A stretch of DNA of 64,000 nucleotides. Origin: Dermanyssus gallinae. Its lineage: Eukaryota > Arthropoda > Arachnida > Mesostigmata > Dermanyssidae. Of this stretch, positions 32,750 to 43,235 are shown in pieces. The stretch lies in assembly GCA_003439945.1 (NCBI GenBank), contig QVRM01001424.1, positions 1-64,000 of the forward strand, in the 5' to 3' direction. The notes below the pieces were generated by a model. That model saw only the letters and a program-made list of their open reading frames with translations. It was not told where the DNA came from and did not search any database. The translations under genes were made by a program, and so were the position numbers. Every line of letters begins with the position of its first letter. The first letter of the stretch is position 1.

Positions 32750-33726
32750 TTAATATTTAGTGAACTTCCCATTACGTCGGATAACTTCAAAAATGCGGTT
32801 TGGTATAGTGTTGAACAAATTTTAGGATGACGTCCTGCGAGAGCTCGTCCCAAGCCTTCACAATTGCTTTTTTTAGTTCTACCTGGTTCGAAAATTGTTT
32901 TTCGTCGGTGTAAACCTTTCGGGCGAGCCAGCCCCATACATTCTCGATAATATTAAGATCAGGTGAGACTGCAGGCCAGCGTAGGACCTTCAATGTGGCG
33001 TTGTTCGAACCAGCTTTTGATCAGCCTGGCAGTGTGAATCGGGGCGTTATCATGTTGAAAAACAAAGTCGGGTCCTCCCATCAGCTCAAAATGTGCGGAT
33101 TGCTCTTCTAGTAGATCCCTATAGCGCGTCGAATTAACACAACCGTCTAAAAACACAATCGGCGACCTTGTATAATACCCGACAGCGGCCCAGATCATCA
33201 CCGAACCGCCACCTGAGTGCCGTTTTGACAAAAATCGTTCTTCCTTGCGCACATCGTGGAAATAATAGTTAAATCCATCCGGTCCATCACAATTGAACTT
33301 TTTTCATCCGATTCAGTGGTCCATGACGTCGTAACCTGGACAAAGTCGAGACGAGCTTTCTGATGCTCAGCGGTCAATCGTGGTTTTCTCTTAAGTTTTT
33401 TTTCTCGTGAGCCAAAGTGTCTTCCTGAGGAAGTTTTGCACATTTTGCACGTTCGTTTGCACACCGGCCGCCGCCGCAATTGCCTTTGCCGAGAGCGCAG
33501 AGTTCGAGGCTATCTTCAAAATTGCGCGCTTGTTTCGTTCCGAAATGGCATTTGGACGCCCCGGACTCTTTTTTACGCCGTATTTTTCACCCAAATTCAC
33601 GAAGTTGTTTACTACTTGGCGAGAACGCCCCAATCGACGAGAAATTTTCCGATTAGAGAGGCCGACATCCTTATAACCCTTGATTTGGGTATTTTCGTCA
33701 CTCGTGAGACGCCGACCCAAACCCAT
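32750..33726 (-). pseudogene. Tc1-like DD34E transposase, frameshifted
   Basis: Read from 33726 on the minus strand it starts MGLGRRLTSDENTQIKGY, then the HTH pair with ISRRLGRSRQVVNNFV and the GRPR-like KKSPGRP hinge. The second HTH and KRKPRLTAEHQKARLDF follow in a shifted frame. The catalytic triad can be placed: D in TESDEKS, D in FQHDNAPIHTAR, E in SPDLNIIENVWG. The second and third are 34 residues apart after correcting one frameshift near 32993. The end, IPNRIFEVIRRNGKFTKY and stop at 32750, is in a third frame and is the usual Tc1 terminus. At least three frame changes make it inactive. The size fits the normal ~340 residues. Confidence 0.93.
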
Positions 33727-33778
33727 CGTTTCAGCACAGAAAAATGTCTGATAGGAGGTCTGCTTTCGTTTCCGTCGA

Positions 33779-34044
33779 GCCGTGAAATGAGCCCAAACGT
33801 TGTTATTCTACTCAATTCACTCGCTAAGACATGCATCTTGGTCGTGACTTTATAATTTTTTCGCAACGTAGCTGTGCCAAATGTCGAAATCTCGTGTTTT
33901 AAGGTAACCCGATACTCCAAATGTCGATAAAAGTATCCGCTGTTACTCTGTGAGCATGTATCATTATGATCTTTACACAATCGGTCATAATAAATGCGTG
34001 AAATGTGGCAAACATGGGTGGCCCTATATTTTTTTCAGTGACTG
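33779..34044. repeat. Right terminal inverted repeat of the Tc1-like element
   Basis: 266 bp, the reverse complement of the left repeat, followed directly by a TA tract. Confidence 0.96.
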
Positions 34045-34066
34045 TATATATATATATATATATATA

Positions 34067-34935
34067 CACATACATGTATTCATACTCAGTACTTATTTTA
34101 CCGTAAAATCGGTAATCAGTGGATTCAGATACAGTCTCACAATATGGAAGTCACTTTGATTAGTAAGGACATCCTGCAAATTCACGCGCATAAAAGTATG
34201 TGTTAGCGTCTGATATTACATTTTCCACATGAGCTATAAACAATAGTTATGTTAATATGACAGTTCGGCCTCATACACATTTGATAATGGCATCTGTGCG
34301 AAGTTACTCGGCAGATTAGCGAGCGATTCCTTTTATGGCTTTCTTCCACCTCTATAAACTAATATACTAAGAATCTATGCACAATTATCAACCACCAACT
34401 TTAAGTTTCTATCCCCTTTATAAGCTCGATATAAGTCAGGAGTTCTTACGATAAACAGTACTGCATTTTTTAAATACGAGGTCTTTAATAAGTGTTTCCC
34501 CTTCTCACACCTTTTAGGCAAGTGTTGCCGATGCGCTTTTTGGAAGCCTTGACACGGGCTTAACATAACAGGCTCTCAATTTGACTAGACTTCTAATTTC
34601 GCTCAGGGTCAGGTCTGGCACAATTTTATGAAAGCTACATGGAGTATTTTGTATGTTGCTACGTGTATTTTCTCAATTTACTCCAAAAAGCAGGGTCCTC
34701 ATGGTACCGGAGCAAGTGCTGCAGTGCTAGCCCCAATTGCAATTCTCTGAGCTTCCTCGGTACCCATATCTTCCAGTAACCCAACCTGTCGTTCACAGGT
34801 ACTGGCCGATTGAACACCTACCACAATAGAAATCTGATAACACGTTAGCTGATTTATAAACTTTTGAGTGAGATTATTATTTAAACATTGTGTGACGTGT
34901 TATTCGATATTTTAGCTTAGCTAGCGACACGCTCG
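34067..34935. other. Unique spacer, no gene supported
   Basis: No open frame with motif or splice context is seen, and no repeat until the TA tract at 34938. Confidence 0.4.
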
Positions 34936-34937
34936 CT

Positions 34938-34960
34938 TATATATATATATATATATATAT
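34938..34960. repeat. (TA)n microsatellite
   Basis: Short TA tract; another of about 13 bp lies at 35238-35250. Confidence 0.95.
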
Positions 34961-35512
34961 GACGAGAGGATTCTTAGAGTGTTTAGAAAAGCTGTCATTG
35001 GATTAAAACTGTACCCTTCAACTTAGAGGGATCCGATAGCAATAAGCCTACCCTTGGTTAGCCGTCTCTTTCGCGGCGGGTGGATTGCCAATTTGTTTAG
35101 CAAAATGCAATTTATGCAACGCAACATACACATATAACGTTGTAGGCGATGCAAAAACCACAGGTACAGAAACAGCTTACTACTCTCATTTTCCAAGTTG
35201 TTTTATTTCTCAAACACAATTTTTCCACACACATGTAAATATATATATATAACTACTGACAAAAAAGAAGTGTCGTCATAAAAACTCCGATACTATATGA
35301 ACTCTCCTGTTTCGTGAGCATAGTTCAAAGACTGCCTGCAGTTGGAAGTACAAGTACTGAAAGTAGTGAACTATGTAAAATGGCCATAGTTGTTGAAGAT
35401 AATTTTTTTAGGCAAAGTACATTCGCTGTGTTCGGGTAGTTTTCCGGGTGGCTGACCACGTAACCGTTTTCGTTCCCTTCAAATTCCGTATTACCTACAT
35501 ATTTTCGATCAC

Positions 35513-35587
35513 CTGGGCGGTTTTTCAGCCGGACACTGGAGTTCAAAATGCACAGGCTCAAAGGCAATGGAAAACTTCGTTTGAAAA
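35513..35587 (-). CDS. Candidate exon following 35740-35961
   Basis: On the minus strand the acceptor CTAGCTGTTGCAG ends at 35588, and a donor CGCCCAG|GTGATC lies at 35513. The 75-nt segment takes the one base left over from the upstream exon (phase 1) and remains open: FKRSFPLPLSLCILNSSVRL then KNRP, leaving one base again. The frame matches without forcing. The peptide is short and not recognised. The intron between the two is 152 nt. Confidence 0.38.
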
Positions 35588-35593
35588 CTGCAA

Positions 35594-35644
35594 CAGCTAG
35601 AAAACATACCTACTATAGTAAATGATACGTATGTTTTCTAGCTG
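35594..35644. other. Perfect stem-loop, 16-bp arms
   Basis: CAGCTAGAAAACATAC at 35594-35609 is the exact reverse complement of 35629-35644, with a 19-nt loop. If the minus-strand gene is real it lies in the intron and ends 6 nt from the 3' splice site, covering its pyrimidine tract. Confidence 0.92.
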
Positions 35645-35739
35645 GAAACTCGATAAAACTAGCGAGTTTAGTAGACGGATGGTGAAGGGATGGTAAGGTG
35701 AGCGCATTTAAACAGCTGACCGGCACACAAGCTTATTAC

Positions 35740-35961
35740 CTTGTATTATTAGTTCGTGTTTTCTTCCGATGGTCATCGTCGATGCGTACGCTGCTACTAC
35801 TATAGACGGGCCAACCTTCAACGACGAGGAGCCATCGATCTCGAATAAATGGCCTAGAAAGGCAACTGTTATGGCTCCCAGGAGCGCGATGAAAGGGAAC
35901 CGGAGAAGCAGATCCGTTTCGAACATAGCGACGGGCAACGCAAAAAGAAGCCATCCGGCAT
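35740..35961 (-). CDS. Candidate exon of a multi-pass membrane protein
   Basis: This is the best gene candidate in the window. The minus strand shows acceptor CGCGTGACCCTCAG ending at 35962 and donor ACAAG|GTAATA at 35740. The 222-nt exon encodes 73 residues plus split codons. The peptide starts AGWLLFALPVAMFETD and has a hydrophobic segment RFPFIALLGAITVAFLGHLF (residues 20-39). A loop with IDGSSSLKVG follows, then a second hydrophobic segment PSIVVAAYASTMTIG, then RKHELIIQ. This suggests two membrane spans. An in-frame TGA just upstream of the acceptor means the exon must be entered by splicing. I do not recognise the family. The plus strand is also open here (ATG at 35769) but encodes a polar sequence without splice support. 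Confidence 0.55.
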
Positions 35962-35969
35962 CTGAGGGT

Positions 35970-36640
35970 CACGCGCGTGAGCTTTGCTACGAGCGAGCGA
36001 GCGATCTTCTTCATCTTGCGAATTCGGACCAAACCACATAGTTCATCGTCATGTTCTTTCTCCTCGTCCCGTCCAGTCTCGCCGCATTGCAGCCTTGACC
36101 CGTTTCTCCTGTTAATTACTGCACCCGCTCGCCTGGCTGGAGGTCGAGTTCTGCGCGGTCTGGGATCCAATGGCGTTTTTCCAACAATGTTAGCAAAGTG
36201 CGTTTATTCTGAGACAAACATGGGTAGGCCGGGAGGTTAGCAGCCGCAACGGGATGCTATTTTGAGCCACAGCTGACGTTCTCCCGGACAGGTTTGGACT
36301 CTCGCTTCCTTCCTACGACTACTGAGAACACATCGACAAGCGGAACTGAACCGGGGCGACCCGAACTGTACCGAATGCAACACCCGGTGCGTGTTGCGTC
36401 AGATGACCGAAACGTAATAGAGAGACGTTTAATAGAGAAAGCGCAATAGAGTCGTGCCATGCACTCCTCCTGCATGACGAACGACTCAGGACAGTACAAA
36501 ATGGCAAAACGCCGCAGCGCGAGGCACACATGCATTGTCGAAGTGTTTGTGGCCATCTCTGTAACACGGACATAAAAATGACGAAGAATGCATATACACA
36601 TCTGAAAATAAAAAATTAAATTAAGCACGCCTTTTTAGAT
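35970..36640. other. GC-rich interval with minus-strand frames
   Basis: Minus-strand frames at 36257-36628 and 36319-36573 are open. One has an acceptor-like CCGTGTTACAG before GATGGCCACAAACACTTCGA (start MATNTSTMHVCLALRRFAIL). They could be an upstream exon of the gene at 35.5-35.96 kb, but no phase match or domain confirms this. Confidence 0.3.
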
Positions 36641-36683
36641 ATATATAGTTTGATAGAACGCAGCTGGGTGTCTAGCTTCATTT

Positions 36684-36826
36684 AACAAGGCTAATTACAA
36701 CTAGGCTGCATTTTTGAACAAGGCTAATTACAACTAGGTTGGATTTTTTAACAAGGCTAATTACAACTAGGTTGGATTTTTTTTAACAAGGCAAATTACA
36801 ACTGGACTGGGTTTTTTTGAACGTTA
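36684..36826. repeat. Four tandem copies of a ~36-bp unit
   Basis: The unit contains AACAAGGCTAATTACAACTA followed by GG.TGGATTTTTT. Four copies differ by a few bases and by T-run length. Confidence 0.95.
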
Positions 36827-36829
36827 ATC

Positions 36830-37570
36830 ATCGGCTAGCCACATCGGTAGAAAAAAAATAGTAGTTTCACTGACACTCATTAACAAGACATCTTACCCCC
36901 TACCCCCATTCTAGTGACAAATACTTATTTTAACGAAATCTGCAACCCTCTTAAGTCTGGCTAGGTTTAGATGCGCTATATGTATATATATATAAGTGCA
37001 TACTTACAATAAAGCATAGCGAAATTCCGTTTAACTAGCTAAAAAGACATCCAGAGTTCGTTGTTTTTTATACACATTAAAAAATAAATAATAATAATAA
37101 TAATAATTATATTAACAATAATTTTCAATTCCATAAAATAACAAACATAAATTCGTGGATATAACGATGTTTTATTACTAAAAAAATGTGGTAAGTATCT
37201 TTAATCACAATGAAAGCTATTACTACTTCTGTTTTTATTTATTTTGTGTTTTTGGTTGGACTTTCGACTGAAGCTAAAGCTTATCGACAATACGCAAATC
37301 AAAGTCTGTAGCGTGCCAGGGATGTTCCGTGACCTGCGGATCCATCGAAAATGGATCCAGAAGTTCCTTGCTAGGCTACCCGCAACGTAGATTGCAGGAC
37401 AATGAATGTACTTCGCTAGTACTTCACCCAGAAGAGGGGAAGCGATAGAGAGAGAGAAAGAAAGAGCAAAAGAACGCGGAGAAAACAGCTATTCGTGAAG
37501 TTGCGCTAGTGCAGCAGTGGTTATCTGGCTTCAGTCTGAAGGGTTGAGCTGAAAAAGGCGCCTTCTGAAG
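36830..37570. other. AT-rich spacer with TAA tract
   Basis: A TAA/ATA triplet tract lies at about 37083-37108. No gene is seen. Confidence 0.5.
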
Positions 37571-37573
37571 AGA

Positions 37574-38160
37574 TTGGTGGTGGCCGACAATTACCTCGAC
37601 ACTACTCTACCCCACACGGGGGTAGTGTCACTCACTTATTCTCTTGTCGCCCCCCCCCCCCCCCCGCCATTGTCCCATTGCCGTTTGCCGTCATTGCGCC
37701 AACGCTTTCCGGTCAGGCACTTCAGCACTGCCTCTCTTAGGATTCCATCTCGGCCAACCAAGCCGGTCGTCTGTACTTGAAGCAATTGCCAATTGACTAT
37801 TAACGCCATTATACGTCAGATTAACATCACGTGAAGTGCTCTCAATCAGGCTGCAGGCATCTCTCTTTCTCCTATCTCGTTCTTGCCCGCTAGCTCTCCC
37901 TATCCATGTTTGTCCTAGACTACAACTACCGCAGCAGCCCTTCTTGGCCTACTTTTTCTTCTTCTTTTTCGCGTTTCTTGGTTCCCGTCGGCGTAATCGG
38001 CTCGTTCGCAATCGGCTTAGGTCGAGTGTTCCATAAGTGTGCATGACCGCCCGCCTTCCCGTCGTTCATCGATCGACCTCACCGGCACCGAACCAATCAA
38101 TCGTCGGTCGAGGCAAACCACGCTACTGCTCTCCACCACTGCAGAGAACTCTTCTCCGCT
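37574..38160. other. GC-rich, pyrimidine-rich interval
   Basis: Contains a run of about 15 C at 37653-37667 and several pyrimidine stretches. Plus-strand frames are open (for example MHDRPPSRRSSIDLTGTEP from 38039) and run into the GTT tract, where they read as poly-Val/Leu. No family is recognised; it might be a 5' exon. Confidence 0.3.
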
Positions 38161-38910
38161 GTTGTTGTTGGTGGTGGTGATGGTAGTGATGATGTTGATC
38201 TTCTTGTTGATGGTACTCGTACTGTCATTTTCATTGTTGTTGAAGCTCAGTCGAACATGAATTCGCGATGCGTGCGATGGTGGCTTCGGCAGGTTTGCCT
38301 GTCGGCCTGCGTGCGTGCCTGCGTGCGTACGTCTTACTGAGAGCTCCAAACTTGAAGTTGATGTTGGTGATGCTTCTGATGGTGGATTGAGGACTACGAT
38401 TATTATTATTATTATTATTAATATTATTCTAATGATGATGATGAGGCAGATAGAGAGCAGGACGATGATGATGATGATGACGACAACAACAACAATAACA
38501 ACAACAGCAATAACAACAACAACGACGACGACGACGGCGGCGACCACCATAACGATGGGAATCGCTCTCGGGTGGTCTGCTTTTAGAGTTGAGGTCTGGT
38601 CTTTCGGCAGCCAGTCCCTTTTCGGCAACCGCCGTCATCGTCGCCGTTGTAGTTGTTGTTGTTGTTGCTATGGCTGTCGGTAGCGGTACAATGCGCCATT
38701 CAGCTAGGCTGGTTGTCGTCGTGTTTGCTCCTGCGTTCCTCTTGTGTTGGTTCATGCTCATGCTGCTGCTGCTTCTGCTGTTGTTGCTGCTGCTTTTCGT
38801 GCTCCGATTCAACCTGGTGCTTTAACCGTGATGCTCCGCTGGCAGAGGCCACCGCCGCGCTTTCGTTTACAATAACAACAACAACAACGACGACGTCTAG
38901 AAAATCCGCG
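38160..38910. repeat. Alternating GTT and CAA triplet tracts
   Basis: GTT/GTG/GAT-rich at 38160-38250, TAT/GAT-rich at 38400-38480, CAA/CGA at 38483-38545, GTT at 38640-38675, CTG/TTG at 38757-38800, CAA at 38869-38895. Sense and antisense triplets alternate, giving several inverted pairs. Confidence 0.9.
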
Positions 38911-38928
38911 CGCTCTGAAGAAAGACCA

Positions 38929-38931
<3 letters not shown>

Positions 38932-38994
<63 letters not shown>

Positions 38995-39019
38995 TGCATA
39001 TATATATATATATATATAA
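38932..39019. repeat. (TA)n microsatellite
   Basis: TA at 38932-38991 and again at 38999-39019 with TGTCTGCA between. Confidence 0.97.
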
Positions 39020-39092
39020 ATGTGTGTGTGCGTGTGCCTAGAGAGAAATAGAGTGGGAGAGGCATACACAAATAATCCAGCCTCTACCCTAG

Positions 39093-39226
39093 TCTCCTCG
39101 TCTTTCCTGGGGTTGGCTCCGAACGAGGACTGGCGCATTGGCAGTGGCGTACCGGCAGTGGACTACGACGACAACGACGACGTCAACATCATGCAAATTC
39201 GCACCGGCCCGAAGCGTGAAGAATGA
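39093..39226 (+). CDS. Candidate terminal exon, acidic C-terminus
   Basis: The acceptor CAGCCTCTACCCTAG ends at 39092. The open frame then reads SSFLGLAPNEDWRIGSGVP and AVDYDDNDDVNIMQIRTGPK, ending with a TGA stop at 39224-39226. Third positions are GC-rich and the frame ends in a natural-looking acidic/basic tail. An AATAAA lies downstream at 39515. No domain is recognised. Confidence 0.38.
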
Positions 39227-39514
39227 CTGCTCTGGCGGTACAACAGGGCCGCCTGGCTGAGACCGGACCAGCAATGACGGCTGAGAGAGCGGTCGAAATT
39301 GCAAAAGTCTGCGCCGTCAGCGTCAACATGCAACCATGCACCACCCTGTCTCCATCGATGGGCCATTGTGCCGTCGTGCCTGCAGGAAGATAGATATCCG
39401 GGAACAGTCAGTCATCGAGTGAAGCGTCGGGCCACGGCGCACGGCACCCCCAACAAACTCACGCGCACTCTCGCCTGTGTAACACCAGGATGCCTATACG
39501 ACTGTGCTACGGGG

Positions 39515-39520
39515 CAATAA
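39515..39520 (+). terminator. Possible polyadenylation signal AATAAA
   Basis: Canonical hexamer about 290 nt after the stop of the candidate terminal exon. The association is inferred. Confidence 0.3.
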
Positions 39521-39594
39521 AACTTTCGTTGGTGCCCATTACCGAAAGATGGATGGTGGACATTTTGATGCAGGCGTGCTTTGTTGTTTGTGCT

Positions 39595-39650
39595 GCTGTC
39601 GTTATTGTTGGTATTGTTGTTGTTGTTGTTGTTGTTGTTGCTGTCATTGT
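39595..39650. repeat. GTT triplet tract
   Basis: About ten GTT triplets with GTA and GCT interruptions. Confidence 0.93.
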
Positions 39651-39699
39651 TAGTCTTATGATAGTTTTTATTAAACGATCCAAAAACGTACCTGACGAT

Positions 39700-40275
39700 T
39701 AGGAATACGAATGTCAATGCTACTGTCATAATTATCAACATACAGTATATATATACATCTCCAAAGTGCTAACATATCGAAGTTATGTGAATATATATAT
39801 ATACATATATATATATAGGTGGGAGCAAACATGTGTGCAAGCAAAAGTCTAGTTTAGTGTTGGTCTCTAACTCTGTTTCTATAGCCATGTCGTTTTTGCT
39901 AGAATTTTTTTCGAATGCAGTTGATGCCATATTTAATTGGTCGCCATGTTTATGTTTCTTGCTTCTACTGTTGTCGTTGTTATTGTTGGCTGTCCTGTCT
40001 TACCTTCCTTTCTCTCATTTCTGGAGAGAGGTGTGACACTTAGCAAAGTTCCCTGCTACGGTTCCCAAATAGTATTGCACTTGTTTGCACATACTCGTTT
40101 TTATAAAACATCATATACAGCGGGACTTGCCTTGAGAGACAATCACCTTGAAGTTTCTCTCTCTCTCATACAGCCCCTATTTAATTAAAGCTATACGCAC
40201 CTCAGATGAATGCTCGTGTCTCACATTTATCTATATTCGTGTAGTTTTTGAACGTTGAGCGTTTTGAACGAATAA
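39700..40275. other. Unique spacer with short TA tracts
   Basis: TA tracts of about 12-25 bp at 39744-39757 and 39790-39817. Otherwise no feature. Confidence 0.5.
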
Positions 40276-40279
40276 AAAT

Positions 40280-40472
<193 letters not shown>

Positions 40473-40474
40473 TA

Positions 40475-41460
40475 TTATTCTTCTGTTTTTCAGGGTCGAT
40501 TAAATGCCTATCGAGAAACACATATGTGTAAATACGCACGTGTTACTTAAGTATGTATAGAAGAGAATAGCGCCTGTCTCTGTTCGGGTTTGCCCTACAA
40601 ACGACCTCTGCTTTAATTCTAGGCCGTTTTTCGTCACTCGGAGAGCTTTTAGGATCACGGCGGCCTAACAGGTTGTATTTTTTTTTATACTCCTGATGGT
40701 GACGACATTTCTGCTGGCGATGCTGCGACTGTTGCCGTTTACGCCTATGTCGGCGTCGTTGTTGTCGTCGGCGGCTGCCTCTGTACATGGGTACGTTGTA
40801 CGCCGCTTGTTGCTTTTACAATCGTTAAGCTGGCTCACACACAAATCTAGTCGTAGGCAGCAGGAATGATAGTTAGCTACCACCAGGTACAAGGTACCCA
40901 GCATCAGTGCAAGCTATCCAGTAACCAGTACAAGGTAGTCTACATCACAACAGGCTATCTAGTTCCAGTATAGGGATGTCTTTGCTTCTGCTTAACGGTT
41001 AGAAGGCTGTCTGCTATCTGTGACTGTGTGGTTTTTCTCTCGATTTCATTTTTCTTTCTCCCTTTCCCCCCTCCCTTTCTCTCGTTTTTTTCTCTATATT
41101 TTGCTCTCTTTGCTTACACGCAATGGCTCTCCGAGTCGGCCTACGTTCCTACGCTCAGACTGCAGGGAGGACAACATCGAGATTGCATTAAGACCACTGG
41201 AGAAACCGGTGGTACCTCCGTGGAGGCACCAGGCGCACTGGTTGATTGTGATGATGATGATGACATTCAAAGTCAAACAACCAAAGTCCGATCAGTTCGG
41301 CGGTCGGTGAGACTGGATGAGAAAAGACTCGAATCGGGGGCGAACCAGTCCGCTTCTCAGCGGGAAGCCATGCCGCCATAGCATGCATATGTTTTATTAT
41401 AGTGCCATGGTAATCATGATCCAAGTTTAGCTTCGATTGTAATATATGCATAGTTAGCTG
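40475..41460. other. Unique spacer, CAGTA-rich part and pyrimidine tract
   Basis: Around 40880-40975 a loose repeat of CCAGTACAAGGTA type occurs. A polypyrimidine stretch lies at 41035-41105. A plus-strand frame at 41020-41381 is read through the tract and is not convincing. Confidence 0.45.
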
Positions 41461-41464
41461 TGCA

Positions 41465-41470
41465 ATATAT

Positions 41471-41501
<31 letters not shown>

Positions 41502-41660
41502 GGGGCGGGGAGAGTCTCGCTTCATATGGATGAATATCATTCCTTCATCAATTGTAGTGTAGTTGCAATGAGCGGGTGACCTCGCTCGAAAACCGGTAAA
41601 ACCAACTGAGACACGGCAGTCCGTATACGTTTGTCTGTTTTCAGTTCTTCCGTCTTCTCT

Positions 41661-41697
<37 letters not shown>
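41465..41697. repeat. TA/GA compound tract and second (TA)n
   Basis: (TA)n 41465-41486 passes into (GA)n to 41502. A further pure TA tract is at 41664-41697. Confidence 0.96.
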
Positions 41698-41699
<2 letters not shown>

Positions 41700-41778
41700 C
41701 TAAGCTACCACGGATAAGACAACGATGTTAAGGGAAACGACCGTCGTTTGTACTTCCTCGTGCTGCTTTGAAGTCTAA

Positions 41779-41926
41779 ACTTTTTCGGGTTGATCCTCAG
41801 CCAACAACGTCCACGGGTTTGCTTTCGTATTGCTTCGTAAGACGGACCCCATAAATACAAATGCGCAACGGTGGGGCTCGAACCCATGGTCGCGAGGTGC
41901 ACGCAAATGCACTACGCCATCGGGCG
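41779..41926 (-). mobile_element. tRNA-derived SINE, family A, copy 2, with 14-bp target duplication
   Basis: GCTTTGAAGTCTAA occurs at 41765-41778 and 41927-41940, flanking a 148-bp insert. On the minus strand the insert begins GCCCGATGGCGTAGTGCATT, with A box GGCGTAGTGC, and has the B box GGGTTCGAGCCCC, both RNA polymerase III promoter elements inherited from a tRNA. The tRNA-unrelated part includes GCATTTGTATTTATGGGGTC and ends with GAAAAAGT. A related copy lies at 26594-26785. A partner LINE that supplied the integration machinery is not identified. Confidence 0.9.
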
Positions 41927-41944
41927 CTTTGAAGTCTAATAAAA

Positions 41945-43150
41945 AAAATATGATCCGCGATAATTAAGATAATGTTAATAATAATCACGATCAATATCAT
42001 CATTCAAGTTTAAACCGAATGGTTTTAAATGTACCTATTTTTCTCCGAGAATAGGGAGCGTACACAGAAAATCGTGTTGATCATTATATCCGGTTTCGAG
42101 TCAGCAAAAAAAAAACTAAACGTGTAAATAAAACTGTGAACTGTTGTAAGCGTCCAAGCCAACTTGCTGCGTATGCGTAGCCTTTACGTAAGATAAACAA
42201 AATGTCTTTCATAATAGTTTCATTTAGCTCTTCAGTTACTTGTGAGAGGCTCATCCGCCTGTGAGACGCACACATTATTAGCGAAAATCCCCTAGGAACG
42301 GACGATCGGACTTAGGCGAAGCGGGTATTCGATCGCAGTGAGGATAGTCGCACGCGTAGGTGCAGCAGAACGTTCGCGAAAAAAACGAACGGGATTTCTG
42401 TTCATCCCATGCTATGGCCTAACATTATTATCATCGTCGTCCTCTTCCTAGCAGTGATCCCTCTGGAGCAGCAAAGCGACTAGGTGGGGCGATTTAGGGA
42501 AGCTTTTCCTTTGCGAACTTCTCCTTCTCCACGTCCAGCTGACACCACCAACTTTCCATCGCATGCGCGCTGTTGGATGAAGACACCCTTAGACTGGGTT
42601 CTCCCAAGGCGACCGGCAGGCCAACTATCGGGGCTTAGCGTTTGTTCATGAGGCACACTCGTGCTGCGTCATGGTTTTCCGAGCTGCTTAGAGTAGGCCA
42701 AAAAAAATGGTGAGCATAATCAAATATTTGACCAATCCGTCTTGCGCTTGTCCTGATCGGTGAAACGGTGGTTGGTCGCATGAACATGACAAACTTCATG
42801 TAGGCGACCTAAACATCATGGTGTGAGATTTTTGACGTTATCCTATTTAACAAGCGCATGCCGCAAAGAATTTCCACAATGCTATATTACGAACAAATCC
42901 GGAACGAGAAAAAGACAACGTTGCGAATGAAAGTGGAATGAAAATCGATTAATTCAATTATACCGCTTCAGTATTAGTTTTACTCAATTTGTTCTTCTAT
43001 TTGCTCCAAGTGAAATTTGATAAATTTATTGGCTCGAGAATGCTGCACTATTACATGGGCCTTTTTAGAAACAACAGCGTGGAGTGACCAAGCACAAAAT
43101 TCAAGTGCGCTATCGCAAATGTGTCACATGCCTCACATACGCACTCATAA
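41945..43150. other. Unique spacer
   Basis: GC-moderate part at 42290-42710, AT-rich elsewhere. No ORF has a motif; no repeat is recognised. Confidence 0.4.
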
Positions 43151-43165
43151 AGTGTTTCAATTAAT

Positions 43166-43235
43166 TAAAAAGATCCGCAAATCCGGGATCGAACCTGCTG
43201 TCGAATTATGACTAAGCTGTTCGAGGTGCAAAACA
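43166..43235 (-). other. tRNA-like fragment with perfect B box and T5 terminator
   Basis: On the minus strand CAGCAGGTTCGATCCCGG contains the consensus B box GGTTCGATCCC (43185-43195), and TTTTT follows at 43171-43167. Upstream CAGCTTAGTCATAA resembles a short A box. A full cloverleaf does not form: the T stem is mismatched and acceptor arms do not pair. It is best read as a tRNA pseudogene or SINE head. Confidence 0.45.

Larger units (their letters stand above)
32469..34044 (-). mobile_element. Tc1-like DNA transposon, 1576 bp, TA-flanked
   Basis: The element begins CAGTCACTGAAAAAAATATA and ends with its reverse complement ...CAGTGACTG. Both ends are inverted repeats of 266 bp (32469-32734 and 33779-34044). 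TA lies immediately outside both ends, as expected for Tc1/mariner integration. The transposase remnant is on the minus strand between the repeats. Each inverted repeat holds an outer and an inner direct repeat: GTTTGCCACATTTCACG at 32500-32516 and GTTTGGGCTCATTTCACG at 32715-32732 on the left. This is the IR/DR arrangement of transposase sites. The two ends differ at few positions, so insertion is fairly recent. Confidence 0.96.

Noticed and set aside
32533..32760. 75-codon plus frame and its near-identical minus-strand partner at 33612-33980
   Set aside because: They lie in the two inverted repeats of the Tc1-like element; the likeness comes from the repeat and not from paralogous genes.
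33407..33855. Plus-strand frames opposite the Tc1-like transposase
   Set aside because: Shadows of the minus-strand transposase, which has clear family motifs.
35769..36041. Plus-strand 90-codon frame with ATG as a gene
   Set aside because: It overlaps antisense the minus-strand membrane exon, which has matching splice sites and hydrophobic spans; the plus frame is polar and lacks supporting signals. It is not fully excluded.
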